Assembly (NCBI GenBank): GCA_947494335.1
Contig: CANLUT010000001.1
Span: 186,001-250,000 of the forward strand
DNA from: Oligoflexales bacterium
GTDB lineage: Bacteria; Bdellovibrionota_B; Oligoflexia; Oligoflexales; RGVZ01
DNA length: 64,000 nucleotides
Reading direction: 5' to 3'
Of this stretch, positions 18,443 through 28,101 are shown piece by piece. The notes below the pieces were generated by a model that was not told where the DNA came from, did not search any database, and worked only from the letters and a program-made list of their open reading frames with translations. Numbering within the stretch: the first letter of the stretch is position 1; each line of letters begins with the position of its first letter. The translations under genes were made by a program, and so were the position numbers.

Positions 18443-20890
18443 GTGTTTTTAACGACAGTCGCAAACTTTTCACTTTTTACTTCCATTTTTTTCTCCCTTG
18501 ATCTCATGGCAGCGACGTTGCCATCTCGGATGCCTTTTTCGGGGAAACCAAAAGATACGGTTGATCCAGAGTTGGAGTCTTGGATGCGTGCGCATTCAAA
18601 CCTAATCCCCGTAGCTGAGATGACGAGCGATCAGATTCTCGTATGGGTAACTGACAAAGATCCTGTGGCTAAGGCATTGATCGTTTTGGAGTCAGGAGGC
18701 TCATCTGTAGCTGGCGTTGCAAAACAAGTTCAAGGGAAGGCGGTTGTGTCGAGTGACGCTGGTAATGCAGCTCTTGACAGCCTTCGCGTACAAACAATTA
18801 AAGATACTCCTAAAATAATAAAAACTGAGCTCAACAAGCCTGCGAGTGATCGCAGTCCAATGTTGGCTGATTTGTATCTTGAATGGTTGCCGTTGTCGGG
18901 TGCACAGGATGAGTCAGGTGAATTAGCACAGCGGATCTTTAAAGAGGAACCGGTCAACAGTTGCTCGTCCAAGGCGCGTGCGGTCGCAGCCATGACTAAA
19001 GACAAGCTGGCGGGCATGAACACAGAGCAAATACTTGAAGCAATTCGGCAATCTAAATCATATCGATCCATGACACACCGCAGACGCTATTTGGAGTCCA
19101 TAGCTGCGTCTATCTCGGAGTCAAAGCGTCAAGAAGTCATCAAGGAATTTCGTGCAAACGCTCAGGATCTACCACTACTACTTCGCCGCTTCCCGTGGTT
19201 ACAGGAAGATGATCTTGCCCGTGCGCCGGCGTCTACGATCTTTTTAGATATTGGTCGACAAGTGCGACGGAAAAAATGCAAAGATGCAGAACATTCGTTT
19301 CAGAAAATCTTAGAAACCCAGTTGCCAAAAGAAAGCCTCGAATATGCAGTCGACGCTGGCACTGAAATTGAACGTTGTTACCGAGCCGAGCGCCGGGCGG
19401 CATCGGTGGCCTTCTGGCAAAGAATGGTTCCCAAGATGGAAAAGACGTACGGAAAAAGTGGAGCTCTATGGGTTAAAGTTCGTCAGGGATACTTAAAGTG
19501 GGTTGCGGCAGAGCTCGATGAAGCCAATAAAATTTTGCAGCAGATCATAAAAGAGGCCACCCCTGCGACGGAGTATCAGGCGGTCATCGCAAAAGCTATT
19601 TATATGCAGGGAAAAGTTGCGGAAGATCAGGGTGATCTCGACCATGCGTCAAAGTTTTTTGCAAATTACGTAGATCGATTTCCTACGGAAGAGGATTTTG
19701 AGCTGGCTTTCAATAGTCTAGTGGTGAACTTTGCTGCCAAAAAACAGTGGAAGGAAATGCTTGTTCCTCTGGAGAAATTTATGGCGGATCAGTCGAAAGT
19801 CCATATGGATAAGCGTCCCGTCGGACTGACAGCGTTTACAATGTTCTGGCTTGGGCGTGCGCAATTGCATCTGGGACGCGTAGATCTGGCAAAGGACATT
19901 TGGCGCCGTTTGGCAGGCGAATATTACAGCACGTTCTATGGTGCAATGGGTCATTATCTTCTTGAGCAAACATCTGGGCAGAGTTTTGCATTGGAGCCGT
20001 CCCGCGTTAGTGGATTTAACTTCGCGGAACTGGAGTTTCCCCTTAGTGCAGAAAACAAAAAGGCCTCCAGGAGAGCAGTGGCCTTTTTAAGAGCTGGATT
20101 CCCTGCGAAGGCTCGCTGTGAGGTGGAGGAACTCGTTGCGGCATCAGAGACCGACTACGAGACAATGTTAATTCGAACGCTGCTATTGCACGCGAGCGGT
20201 TCCTGGCTTGATGCTATCAAAATCTTCGATGTGATTCCGCGCAGTGTCCGCAATGGATTGCCTGTTGGATTCGAGAGGGTTCTCTTCCCGAGAAAGTATG
20301 TTGACATCGTCAAAACCAAAGCAGAAAAGCTGGATATGGATCCGGATTTTGTATTCGCATTGATGCGCCAAGAGTCAGTCTTTGCTCCTGATGCTACGTC
20401 ACCCGTTGGTGCAACAGGATTGATGCAATTGATGCCAAGTACAGCAAAACTAGAGGCAAATAAGCTTTCTGGCGACTACATAGATGGTGAGGGGCGTAGT
20501 GCCATACTGCAGGCACTTGGTAATGAGTCTTCACTGCGTGACCCTGAAATTAATGTAACTTTAGGCGTTCATCACCTTTGGCGGCTCATGAAAACTTATA
20601 AGTCGCCAGTATTTGCGCTCACGGCCTACAACGCAAGCCCCGCTGCAACCGTCAAGTGGCAGAAGACCATTGCTTCAGATGATTGGCTCACATTCATTGA
20701 GCGCATTCCTTACAAGGAAACTCGCTCCTATGTGAAGCTGATTCTCCGTAATTATTTTTATTATAAACGCTGGTACAACATCCCGGATGGAAAGAGTCAA
20801 ATTCATATCGACACCGTGGTCGAAGATCTGATCAGCCTCGCCAAGTCTGGTCAAGCGGGTCAAGCGATTAAGCCCTCGAGCGGTCACTGA
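18443..20890 (+). CDS. soluble lytic murein transglycosylase (Slt-type)
   Basis: It cleaves the MurNAc-GlcNAc bond of peptidoglycan in the periplasm to give 1,6-anhydro ends. The ~815-residue protein has a signal peptide, a long helical superhelix with TPR-like segments, and a C-terminal goose-type SLT domain: the catalytic Glu in MRQESVFAPDATSPVGATGL, MQLMPSTAK, and AYNASPAATVKWQ. I chose the GTG at 18443 (AGGAG 8 bp upstream); an ATG at 18422 and a TTG at 18392 are alternatives. It is preceded by a terminator, so it has its own promoter. Confidence 0.88.
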   Translation: MFLTTVANFSLFTSIFFSLDLMAATLPSRMPFSGKPKDTVDPELESWMRAHSNLIPVAEMTSDQILVWVTDKDPVAKALIVLESGGSSVAGVAKQVQGKAVVSSDAGNAALDSLRVQTIKDTPKIIKTELNKPASDRSPMLADLYLEWLPLSGAQDESGELAQRIFKEEPVNSCSSKARAVAAMTKDKLAGMNTEQILEAIRQSKSYRSMTHRRRYLESIAASISESKRQEVIKEFRANAQDLPLLLRRFPWLQEDDLARAPASTIFLDIGRQVRRKKCKDAEHSFQKILETQLPKESLEYAVDAGTEIERCYRAERRAASVAFWQRMVPKMEKTYGKSGALWVKVRQGYLKWVAAELDEANKILQQIIKEATPATEYQAVIAKAIYMQGKVAEDQGDLDHASKFFANYVDRFPTEEDFELAFNSLVVNFAAKKQWKEMLVPLEKFMADQSKVHMDKRPVGLTAFTMFWLGRAQLHLGRVDLAKDIWRRLAGEYYSTFYGAMGHYLLEQTSGQSFALEPSRVSGFNFAELEFPLSAENKKASRRAVAFLRAGFPAKARCEVEELVAASETDYETMLIRTLLLHASGSWLDAIKIFDVIPRSVRNGLPVGFERVLFPRKYVDIVKTKAEKLDMDPDFVFALMRQESVFAPDATSPVGATGLMQLMPSTAKLEANKLSGDYIDGEGRSAILQALGNESSLRDPEINVTLGVHHLWRLMKTYKSPVFALTAYNASPAATVKWQKTIASDDWLTFIERIPYKETRSYVKLILRNYFYYKRWYNIPDGKSQIHIDTVVEDLISLAKSGQAGQAIKPSSGH

Positions 20891-20892
20891 AT

Positions 20893-21537
20893 CTAGGATG
20901 CGCCCTTTTGGTTGTGGGGAGCAGCCGCCTCGCAAGCTGGTAGCTTCAGGCATGTTTCATTGACTCTTGAAATCACAGGGAAGCTGGTTAGGTCCGCATT
21001 AAACCTCTTTGCATTATAAATTTGCGGCACCAAGCAAAGATCGGCAATGGAAAGAGAGTCGCCAAAACAATAGGTCTTAGCAGTCGTTTGAAGTAAGGTT
21101 TCCAACTTGATAAGTCCAGCCGAGATCCACTCTTTAGCCCAGGCTGCTTGTGCATTGGGATCACTGCTGTAACGCTTGAGGACAGCGAGATTTTGTACCG
21201 GCTGAATTCCACTGACGATCAACTGACATATCTGGCGAACACGCAGACGATCGAGCGGATTTTTTGGTAGGAGTGGTTTTTCAGGGTATTCCTCCTCTAG
21301 CCATTCGAGTATTGCCAATGATTCGCCGAAAATTCTGCCATCGATTTCAATAGCGGGCACATAGCCACCGGGATTTTTACGCAAATACTCCGGACTGCTT
21401 TGCTCTCCTTGTAAAAGATTTACGGGCACATCACTGAAGTGGATTCCTTTGTGGTGCAGTGACCAACGAACACGCCACGAACAGCTGGATCGCCAATAAT
21501 GATAGAGTGTCAGATCGTGCTTCATACTTGCCGCCAT
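20893..21537 (-). CDS. maiA: zeta-class GST, maleylacetoacetate isomerase-like
   Basis: The protein is a glutathione transferase with the zeta-class motif SSCSWRVRW near residue 17, the thioredoxin-fold segment NPGGYVPAIEIDG, and the C-terminal helical motif SIADLCLVPQIYNAKRF. In tyrosine and phenylalanine breakdown, MaiA isomerises maleylacetoacetate to fumarylacetoacetate using glutathione. No fumarylacetoacetase or homogentisate dioxygenase is adjacent, so the in vivo substrate is uncertain. The ATG at 21537 follows AAAGGGG from the sfsA end, indicating coupling. Confidence 0.82.
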   Translation of the reverse strand: MAASMKHDLTLYHYWRSSCSWRVRWSLHHKGIHFSDVPVNLLQGEQSSPEYLRKNPGGYVPAIEIDGRIFGESLAILEWLEEEYPEKPLLPKNPLDRLRVRQICQLIVSGIQPVQNLAVLKRYSSDPNAQAAWAKEWISAGLIKLETLLQTTAKTYCFGDSLSIADLCLVPQIYNAKRFNADLTSFPVISRVNETCLKLPACEAAAPHNQKGAS

Positions 21538-21540
21538 GAA

Positions 21541-22245
21541 TTACCCCTTTAAGTTTAGTGGAACCGGGTTACCTATTTTCATCTCGGTTGTCGTATTGAT
21601 ACATCGCAGTGCAATGACTTCAACCCCAGCCTTTACTGCGGCGCGTAAAGCTAGTCCATAGTCGGGGTCAATGGAGTCTGCAGGAGAAAATTCAGCACCG
21701 TCAGGACGATTGACCAAAAAAACCATGACAGCCCGTTTTCCGGCTTGTTTGACGGTAACGAGCTCTTCTAGGTGCTTTCGGCCCCTTTCCGTTACCGCAT
21801 CGGGAAAAAGAATTTGCTGGCCGCGACGCAAAGTTGTGTTTTTGATCTCAACATAGCATTCCGGTTTATCTTTAGATTCTAGGAGGACGTCGATCCGACT
21901 GTTTTTGCCATACTTCACTTCACGTCGAGCTGAGTCATAGCCAGCAAGCTGGGGTATTAGTCCATCTTTTATGCCTTCAAATACAACTTGATTAGGCCTG
22001 GCTGTGTTGATGCCGATGAATCCATCTTCGATCTCCGTAAGCTCCCATGTCCAGGCAAGCTTTCGGTTTGGATCACTTGAGTGAGTCATCCAGATGATTG
22101 AGCCTTCCTGATAGCAGCTTTCCATGCTTCCGGTATTAGGGCAGTGCGCGGTCACGATCGTTCCGTCCGAAAGTTTTACGTCGGCAAGGAAGCGTTTATA
22201 ACGTTTTAATAGTGTGCCCTTATGCAAAGCTGTCGAAAAGTGCAC
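21541..22245 (-). CDS. sfsA: SfsA family DNA/RNA nuclease-like protein
   Basis: SfsA (sugar fermentation stimulation protein) was named as a maltose-gene regulator; homologues have an OB-like N-domain and a PD-(D/E)XK-like C-domain. Family landmarks visible here are GTLLKRYKRFLADVKLSDG, AHCPNTGSM, the acidic RIDVLLE segment followed by CYVEIKN (nuclease-like Asp/Glu/Lys), and FPDAVTERGRKHLEEL. The 234-residue length is normal. The start overlaps the end of the upstream patatin gene by 26 bp. Confidence 0.93.
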   Translation of the reverse strand: MHFSTALHKGTLLKRYKRFLADVKLSDGTIVTAHCPNTGSMESCYQEGSIIWMTHSSDPNRKLAWTWELTEIEDGFIGINTARPNQVVFEGIKDGLIPQLAGYDSARREVKYGKNSRIDVLLESKDKPECYVEIKNTTLRRGQQILFPDAVTERGRKHLEELVTVKQAGKRAVMVFLVNRPDGAEFSPADSIDPDYGLALRAAVKAGVEVIALRCINTTTEMKIGNPVPLNLKG

Positions 22246-23791
22246 CGTCTTCCCTTTCGATGTCTTTGATCTGCTCGACGCTGGCGAGTTTCATGCCGTA
22301 TTTTCGCAGCTTCTCTGAGTAAACCTTGTGTCGTTCCTTTAACTGGCGAATCGTTTGCCGATAGGCCATGTGAATGATCTGCGTTCTGATGCGGTAGCGC
22401 ATGGGGCTACCTGCCATCAGGTGGGCGACCTCTTCATCGGGTTGAAATACAATAAAATCAGTATCGGGATAGCGCTCTGTCAGGTGAGTCAATACAGAGT
22501 GAAAACGCGTATACACGAGAGCCTTAATCGTCTGGATCAAAGCAAAGTAGCCGCCTTTTTTGTCGAGTGTCCCGGGGATCAATGAGCCAAGCGGTTTAAC
22601 GGGGTCGATGATAAATATTAGTTTACAGTCTCGTTCAACAACGAGTTCCAGGTTACAGGTCTTTGTGATCTGACCATCGATGAACCATCGATCGCCAAGT
22701 TGTGACGGCTCAAAAACAAGTGGGAGTGCACACGAGGCGTAAATCGCCTCACTAATAGGAATGTTGCTCCATGGTTCGCGTCCAAAGACGACGTGTTCGA
22801 ACGAGTCCATGTCTGTTGCGCCAATGTATAACTCGGTATTTAACGATGGAAAATTATCCTCGCTACCCGATGCCTTTATACAATGTCGAATATAACTGCG
22901 TAGGGCTTCGCCCTTGAAGAAACCGGTTGGAATAGCTTTGAGCGTCTGCTTAATCCAGCGCGACGGATCAATTCCAGCCCATGTGAAGCTCTCTCTTAAA
23001 AGGCGTGAGATGATGCCTGCGCCCGCTAAATCAAAAACAGTGCTACTCGTAAATGGTTCAATAAGATCAGACTTGCCATGCATGGCCTTGATCACTTCAA
23101 TGGTGGGGACTTTGCCGGCGATCAGGCTGCAGCCGATACTGCCGCTGGAGACTCCGGAAAAAACGTCAGCATCACGAATGGTGCGTCCAGAGATGCAGCG
23201 CTCCAGGGCATGTGTCACGCCAAGTTGATAAAGAAACCCTTCCAGTCCACCGCCACTCATGGCGATGCCGATTCGTGGCTTTTTCTTGTCGTTTACAGTG
23301 AGTAAGCCATAAAGCCAGCGAAGGATTGTTGCAGTGTTGCGTGGAGCTACGCAAACATCCTGCACATGGACACGGCCGAGCTGAAAGGCTCTGGCGGTCT
23401 GCGTTTTGTGCTTTGCCCGGGCTTTGGCATCGTCAAGAATTGCGACCGATCGGCTCATGGGGAACATAAAGTCAGGTCCCCAAAGTTCCGCAAAACTAGC
23501 CACATCCCGGCGGATTTGCTCCAATGCGGCCTCAGCAGGATCTGCGTCGTCTCCTCTTTCATCATAGACCAGCAGGTCAACGGGGTGCTGCCTGAGATGC
23601 GGAGTCACAGCATTGATGTTCGTTAATAGATGAAGTCGCAGCGTTACGCCTGGCATTAAATAATGCGTAATTTCCCACCCAGGACCAATGGCTGAGCGGT
23701 CGTCTATCGGTTGGCCGTTTAGATGAACAATCGATTTGCGGACCGTCTCACTTTGGCTCGGTGACGCCAGATAGACAACATGCTTAATCAT
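22220..23791 (-). CDS. patatin-like phospholipase
   Basis: A 523-residue serine acyl hydrolase. It has the oxyanion loop SGGGLEGF near residue 180, the nucleophile elbow GVSSG with catalytic Ser215, and a catalytic Asp in WFIDGQ near 349. The N-terminal ~170 residues before the patatin core are not a standard patatin segment and may regulate it or aid localisation. No signal peptide is evident. The gene overlaps dsbD upstream by 4 bp (ATGA). The lipid substrate cannot be told from sequence. Confidence 0.88.
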   Translation of the reverse strand: MIKHVVYLASPSQSETVRKSIVHLNGQPIDDRSAIGPGWEITHYLMPGVTLRLHLLTNINAVTPHLRQHPVDLLVYDERGDDADPAEAALEQIRRDVASFAELWGPDFMFPMSRSVAILDDAKARAKHKTQTARAFQLGRVHVQDVCVAPRNTATILRWLYGLLTVNDKKKPRIGIAMSGGGLEGFLYQLGVTHALERCISGRTIRDADVFSGVSSGSIGCSLIAGKVPTIEVIKAMHGKSDLIEPFTSSTVFDLAGAGIISRLLRESFTWAGIDPSRWIKQTLKAIPTGFFKGEALRSYIRHCIKASGSEDNFPSLNTELYIGATDMDSFEHVVFGREPWSNIPISEAIYASCALPLVFEPSQLGDRWFIDGQITKTCNLELVVERDCKLIFIIDPVKPLGSLIPGTLDKKGGYFALIQTIKALVYTRFHSVLTHLTERYPDTDFIVFQPDEEVAHLMAGSPMRYRIRTQIIHMAYRQTIRQLKERHKVYSEKLRKYGMKLASVEQIKDIEREDGALFDSFA

Positions 23792-25689
23792 GGTTGGCTC
23801 GCTGCGGATGCGTGGAATTTCTTCAAGTGCTCCAACATCGATGGTGCGGCGGTGTAACCTGTGATCTGCTGCTTCTTCGATAAGTCAGCTGAAGGAGGAA
23901 GCAGCGTTAATGTCGGAAGTCCTGGAAGTTCGTATCGTTCCTGAATTTCTTCGTTAACCTCATTCATCTCCGTGAGATCGTATTTTAGGGCGATCCAGTT
24001 ATCGCTGAGCTCCCTCATCACATCCGGATCGACAAACGTCGTCACATCCATTTTCTTACATGCTTCGCACCACTCAGCCCAAGCATCGACCAAAATCGGT
24101 TTGCCTGACCGTTTTGCAGCCGCAAACGCCTCTTTTTCATCGTGGTACCAAGCAACCGATTTGGCTTCATCGTGCCCCGATCTTGTGAGGGCCTGGATAC
24201 CGAAAAACACACCAATGCCAAGAGCGAGTGTCGGTGCCAGAAACACGGCTTTCTTATGATGTAGACTCGGCCGCAAAATAACGAGAGCACTCAATGCAAG
24301 TCCTGCCACGACCCCCACAGTTCCCATGATCGACCAATATGGTCTTAAGGCCGTGAATACGCCGTAAAGTGGAATACGCAGGAAGTAAAGCGAAAGACCA
24401 AACATCACCGATGCAAAAACCAGTTTCGTAAGAATCTGAATTTGGAAATTGACGCGCATTGTGCTGAGCTTTGCTGCGCTTGCGCCGAGGAATACATAGG
24501 GCAGGGCAAAGCCTACACTGTAGGTGCCAAGTAGTGCCGCTGCTTCAAAGGCGTTTTGTCGACCCGCTGTATATGTCAATAGTGCGGCGAGGATTGGGCC
24601 TGTGCACGGAGATGCCACGAGGCCAGCACCTGCTCCCATCAATAGCGCGTTGAACGCTCCTCCCTTGGAAGAGCCAATTTGACCACCGAGCTGCTGTAGT
24701 TTTGAAAAGTCTCCAAAGCCGAGCATGCTGAGCCCCAGCACAAACATCACCACACCGAACGTGATGGATACCGCTGGGTGCGCAATTAAATTTCCAAACA
24801 AAGCACCACTCATCGCGGCGACTAATCCCAGCAGAGTGTATGTCGCCACGATCCCAAGCGCATACATGATGGAGCTTGTCATTGGGCGAATGGTTTGATG
24901 GGCAAGAAGTCTTATGGTGATCGGAATCATCGGCGCCACACAAGGAGTGAGATTCGTCAATAAGCCACCGAAAAACGCGATGAGCAGCAGCATGGCAATA
25001 CTCATGGAGCCAGATTTCACGCGCTGCGAGAGCGCCTCTTCAATCGACTGGTTGCCGGATGCGGTTGCAGATGTGTCGGAGGGCGGTGGGCTTGATTCCG
25101 GGTTACCACTCGATGATACCGATGCATTGTCTGTATTTTGAATTGAAGTTGGGGCTGCAACAAATGGGATATTGATTTTTTCCGTGTAAGGAAAAAGGCA
25201 AATGACACGCGTACAACCGACGTAGGTCAACCGCAACTGCGCTTCAGTGGGAGCACCCGACGCCTCAAACACAAGGTCAAAAGGGCCTCCGGTGTATACA
25301 CTGACATCCTTGCGGCTGATGGGGTCAAGCTGCATGGAGGTGGCTGGAGGGTTTTTAGATACAAGAGTCCAACCCTCGGACATCTCAATCTTTAACTTGT
25401 CTTCGTAAATCGTAAATTCACGTTCGGTTGATAAAGCGACCGTCAGCTTAAGTTTTTTAGTGGATTGATCATACTCGTGGCCTGCCAGGGTCCAATGGAT
25501 AACCTCGGCGGGGCGGATATCGAGGACAACTTTATCGCTCTTTCCCTCACCTGGTCCTTGGCTTTGGGTCTCTAAGGCCTCGATCACGGAGGATGGTTTT
25601 GATTGTCCAAACACCATGGGGGCCAAGCCCCCCAAGAAAAATAGAGAGGCTAGGGCATTGATGATCCAAGATAGTTTGCATCGGCGCAT
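23788..25689 (-). CDS. dsbD: thiol:disulfide interchange protein DsbD
   Basis: DsbD moves electrons from cytoplasmic thioredoxin across the inner membrane to periplasmic DsbC, CcmG and related proteins. Seen: a signal peptide ending FGQ, an N-terminal immunoglobulin-like domain with Cys pair VGCTRVICLF, a Ser/Pro-rich linker, eight membrane helices with the redox cysteines in LTPCVAPM and ASPCTGP, and a C-terminal thioredoxin domain with WCEAC. At 633 residues all three modules are complete. It is first in the dsbD-patatin-sfsA-maiA operon. It may support cytochrome c maturation for the respiratory genes nearby (inference). Confidence 0.93.
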   Translation of the reverse strand: MRRCKLSWIINALASLFFLGGLAPMVFGQSKPSSVIEALETQSQGPGEGKSDKVVLDIRPAEVIHWTLAGHEYDQSTKKLKLTVALSTEREFTIYEDKLKIEMSEGWTLVSKNPPATSMQLDPISRKDVSVYTGGPFDLVFEASGAPTEAQLRLTYVGCTRVICLFPYTEKINIPFVAAPTSIQNTDNASVSSSGNPESSPPPSDTSATASGNQSIEEALSQRVKSGSMSIAMLLLIAFFGGLLTNLTPCVAPMIPITIRLLAHQTIRPMTSSIMYALGIVATYTLLGLVAAMSGALFGNLIAHPAVSITFGVVMFVLGLSMLGFGDFSKLQQLGGQIGSSKGGAFNALLMGAGAGLVASPCTGPILAALLTYTAGRQNAFEAAALLGTYSVGFALPYVFLGASAAKLSTMRVNFQIQILTKLVFASVMFGLSLYFLRIPLYGVFTALRPYWSIMGTVGVVAGLALSALVILRPSLHHKKAVFLAPTLALGIGVFFGIQALTRSGHDEAKSVAWYHDEKEAFAAAKRSGKPILVDAWAEWCEACKKMDVTTFVDPDVMRELSDNWIALKYDLTEMNEVNEEIQERYELPGLPTLTLLPPSADLSKKQQITGYTAAPSMLEHLKKFHASAASQP

Positions 25690-25797
25690 CGGTGTCGTCC
25701 TGATTAAGCTTATATGTCAGGAGTTTATGGCAAAACGGCCCGACTTCATACCTTAAAAGTGTTTTAGCCCCGAAGGCTTAAAAATGTCAAAAAACTG

Positions 25798-25827
25798 TTG
25801 ACTTGAGGGGCATATCATCGGTAAGAC
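25798..25827 (+). promoter_or_regulatory. possible sigma70-type promoter for rplX
   Basis: TTGACT and TAAGAC are separated by 18 bp, about 50 bp before the first rplX start codon. The -10 match is partial. Confidence 0.35.
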
Positions 25828-25879
25828 CCATGCTCTGATTTTTTAATATTTATCAGGGTTTTATTATTAATCATCAAGC

Positions 25880-26239
25880 ATGAGAATGGATGATACGAGT
25901 ATGCACACCGCTCAGAAATGTGAAGTTAAAGTCCGCCTGAAAAAGGGTGACGAAGTTAAAGTTATTTCAGGTAAAGACAAAAATAAAACCGGCAAGATCC
26001 TCCGCGTCATTCGCAAGTACGACCGCGTTGTTGTTGATGGCGTCAATGTTATGAAGCGCCACACCAAGCCAAGTCTTGCTAATCAAGATGGTGGCATCGT
26101 CGACAAAACCGTTGGCATCCACATCAGCAATGTTATGCTTATTGATCCGAAGTCCAAAAAGCCGACTCGCGTTGGTTTCAAGACTGAGGGTTCAAAAAAG
26201 GTTCGATTTGCTAAGGATTCAGGCACTATTCTTGCCTAA
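25880..26239 (+). CDS. rplX: 50S ribosomal protein L24, stand-alone gene
   Basis: L24 starts assembly of the large ribosomal subunit by binding 23S rRNA. The KOW motif region VRLKKGDEVKVISGKDKNKTG and the family segment VVVDGVNVMKRHTKPS are clear, and the C-terminus (TRVGFKTEGSKKVRFAKDSG) is complete. The start could be 25880, 25886 or 25901; the shortest form, beginning MHTAQKCEVKV, best fits usual L24 length. Normally rplX lies between rplN and rplE; here it stands alone between dsbD and a desaturase gene with its own terminators. It may be a relocated gene or a second copy. Confidence 0.9.
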   Translation: MRMDDTSMHTAQKCEVKVRLKKGDEVKVISGKDKNKTGKILRVIRKYDRVVVDGVNVMKRHTKPSLANQDGGIVDKTVGIHISNVMLIDPKSKKPTRVGFKTEGSKKVRFAKDSGTILA

Positions 26240-26281
26240 TGCTTAGTGTTTTCGAATAAATCTCCTTTCGTGTGTTTGGGG

Positions 26282-26315
26282 GCGCTGGGGTTCACCTTGG
26301 CGCTTCGATTTTTTT
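26282..26315 (+). terminator. rho-independent terminator of rplX
   Basis: The 9-bp stem GCGCTGGGG/CCTTGGCGC (with G-T pairs) has a TTCA loop and is followed by a run of seven Ts. Confidence 0.65.
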
Positions 26316-26352
26316 ACCCAAATGAGCGAACGTTTTAATTTGTCACAACAGC

Positions 26353-26388
26353 AAAAAGCCCCTGCAAAACATTGCAGGGGCTTTTTTG
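26353..26388. terminator. bidirectional terminator
   Basis: A perfect 10-bp stem AGCCCCTGCA/TGCAGGGGCT is flanked by AAAAA on the left and TTTTTT on the right. It lies between the convergent rplX and desaturase genes and can serve both strands. Confidence 0.93.
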
Positions 26389-26416
26389 TATTTAGAACTA
26401 CTGATCGGTGGACTGC

Positions 26417-27247
26417 TTAGTAGGTTGCTACAACCGCGATTTCAGTATCCTCGCTTGCGGCAATCGCCTCTTTGCCCGAGGCCACATTAACGATTTCAAG
26501 CACTGACAGACTTGCCAGGACTTGGGTCACAAGCCAGCCGAAGTCAACTTCAAACCAGCGCATTGAAAACTTGGCTGATTTGGGAAACCTATGATGGTTA
26601 TTTTGGAAGCCTTCACCGAAACACGTCCACGCTACAAAGGAGTTGTTGCGGGAGTCATCACTGGTCTTGAAGTTACGGTAGCCGACCGCATGTCCAAAGG
26701 AATTGACCAACCAGCCCTGAATGGGGTGACTCATCATTCCGGCAAAGTAGGCAAATCCAAACAGCCAGGCATTAAATACAAAACCGGAGATCAGCCAAAC
26801 AGCTGCGTGCAGAACGTATGGTAAAGCCCAAAGCCGCTTCTTATTGAGAAAGCTGACGTCAAAATCCAGGTCCTTAACGACACTGGTATATTCAGGTTTT
26901 CCGCGCATGAGGCCTCGAATGGTGGCCTCGTAGGATCGCAGCTGACCAATCATGGTGCCGAAAATTCCCCAGCGCTTAGGGCTGTGGGGGTCTTTCATGG
27001 TGTCGGAGTACATGTGGTGCATGCGATGCATACAAGCCCACGCTTTGATATCGATGCCAGTGATCCAGCTGCCCGACTCAACGATAAATCGGCGCAGGCG
27101 AGGGTTAATACGCACAGCTTCGTGCGTAAACCCGCGATGATAAAACACCGAAATGTATGTCATGTTGAGTGCGTAGGTGACGAGAAAGATCGCGACGCAA
27201 AGCAAGAGATAGCTAGTCATGGTCGGTGCGGCTCCTAAGTTGCCCAT
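26417..27247 (-). CDS. membrane fatty acid (acyl-CoA) desaturase
   Basis: A di-iron, oxygen-dependent desaturase that introduces a cis double bond into acyl chains and adjusts membrane fluidity. The three histidine boxes of the delta-9 family are present in variant form: HRGFTHE, HRMHHMYSD and NNHHRFP. Hydrophobic helices flank them (MTSYLLLCVAIFLVTYAL and others). The 276-residue length is on the short side for the family. It is a single gene, convergent with rplX; an electron donor is not encoded nearby. Confidence 0.88.
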   Translation of the reverse strand: MGNLGAAPTMTSYLLLCVAIFLVTYALNMTYISVFYHRGFTHEAVRINPRLRRFIVESGSWITGIDIKAWACMHRMHHMYSDTMKDPHSPKRWGIFGTMIGQLRSYEATIRGLMRGKPEYTSVVKDLDFDVSFLNKKRLWALPYVLHAAVWLISGFVFNAWLFGFAYFAGMMSHPIQGWLVNSFGHAVGYRNFKTSDDSRNNSFVAWTCFGEGFQNNHHRFPKSAKFSMRWFEVDFGWLVTQVLASLSVLEIVNVASGKEAIAASEDTEIAVVATY

Positions 27248-27364
27248 TTTTAAAACATCTACATAAGTATTATGCCTGATGGCTTAATTTCGCAAGTTAA
27301 CGCTCGAAGTTAGACAAAACATTTACAATATAAAACGAAAACATCCAGTAATTTCAACGGTGAA

Positions 27365-28084
27365 TCACCAGGCCTTGGTGACCTCAAAACCAAACCCCCA
27401 CGTCGTGCGGTCATCCATGGAGAGTTTTTGAAACCTGAAGTTTGGCTGGAATTCATACTCGCCGTACAACGCCGGCAGACCAACTCCAAATTGAAGGTAC
27501 TGCCAGGTAAATGTTTGGCGTGAGTTCAGGCGGCTATCCGCAGATTTTACCGCTCCGCCGTTACGAGCCTCGATACGTCGCCAATCGTAGCCGTAACCAA
27601 ACGTCATAGATGGTGATACATACCAGTTCCATATTAGTCCTTCTTCGATGGATGCCTTCCAATCAGTTTCCTCCAGGCGAACATACTTGGGCATTTGAGC
27701 TTGGTCGTTGCTGTAGCTGATTCTCGCACCGTGCCTGAGCCAACTGCGCGCCCATGGTAGTGCCGTGTACATGTAACCGACCATCTCTGGCTCAAAGCGG
27801 CGAAAGCTTCGCGCTCCGTAGTCTCGACGCACTGACCAGGCCATGTTCAAGCCCGCAGCATAGCGCCAGTTGCCAGCACCATTCTGAGGTTTAAGCTGCA
27901 CTTCATCTAATAGCGATTGGTCAGAGATGACGTCATTTGTTTGTTGAGGAGCGGGCTCGCTTGTTGGTTGTGAGGGTGGCAGCTGAGCACGACGAAGGGA
28001 TGTCTTGCCCGCGGCGAACGCAGGCTGAATCCACGAGATCAAAAGGATGCTAAGTGTTGTTTTTATCAATCTAGAGCACGACAT
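27365..28084 (-). CDS. putative outer-membrane beta-barrel protein
   Basis: A 239-residue secreted protein. The ATG at 28084 has an AGAGG site upstream and gives a signal peptide (LIKTTLSILLISWIQPAFA); a longer frame from 28111 is less likely. The mature part ends in alternating aromatic strands and a terminal Trp (GFGFEVTKAW), resembling a barrel C-terminal signature. The N-terminal mature segment is Pro/Gln-rich (about 30 residues). It is last in a five-gene minus-strand unit and follows the metalloprotease after a 17-bp gap. Function unknown. Confidence 0.7.
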   Translation of the reverse strand: MSCSRLIKTTLSILLISWIQPAFAAGKTSLRRAQLPPSQPTSEPAPQQTNDVISDQSLLDEVQLKPQNGAGNWRYAAGLNMAWSVRRDYGARSFRRFEPEMVGYMYTALPWARSWLRHGARISYSNDQAQMPKYVRLEETDWKASIEEGLIWNWYVSPSMTFGYGYDWRRIEARNGGAVKSADSRLNSRQTFTWQYLQFGVGLPALYGEYEFQPNFRFQKLSMDDRTTWGFGFEVTKAW

Positions 28085-28101
28085 TATTTTTTCCTCTTCA
28101 T

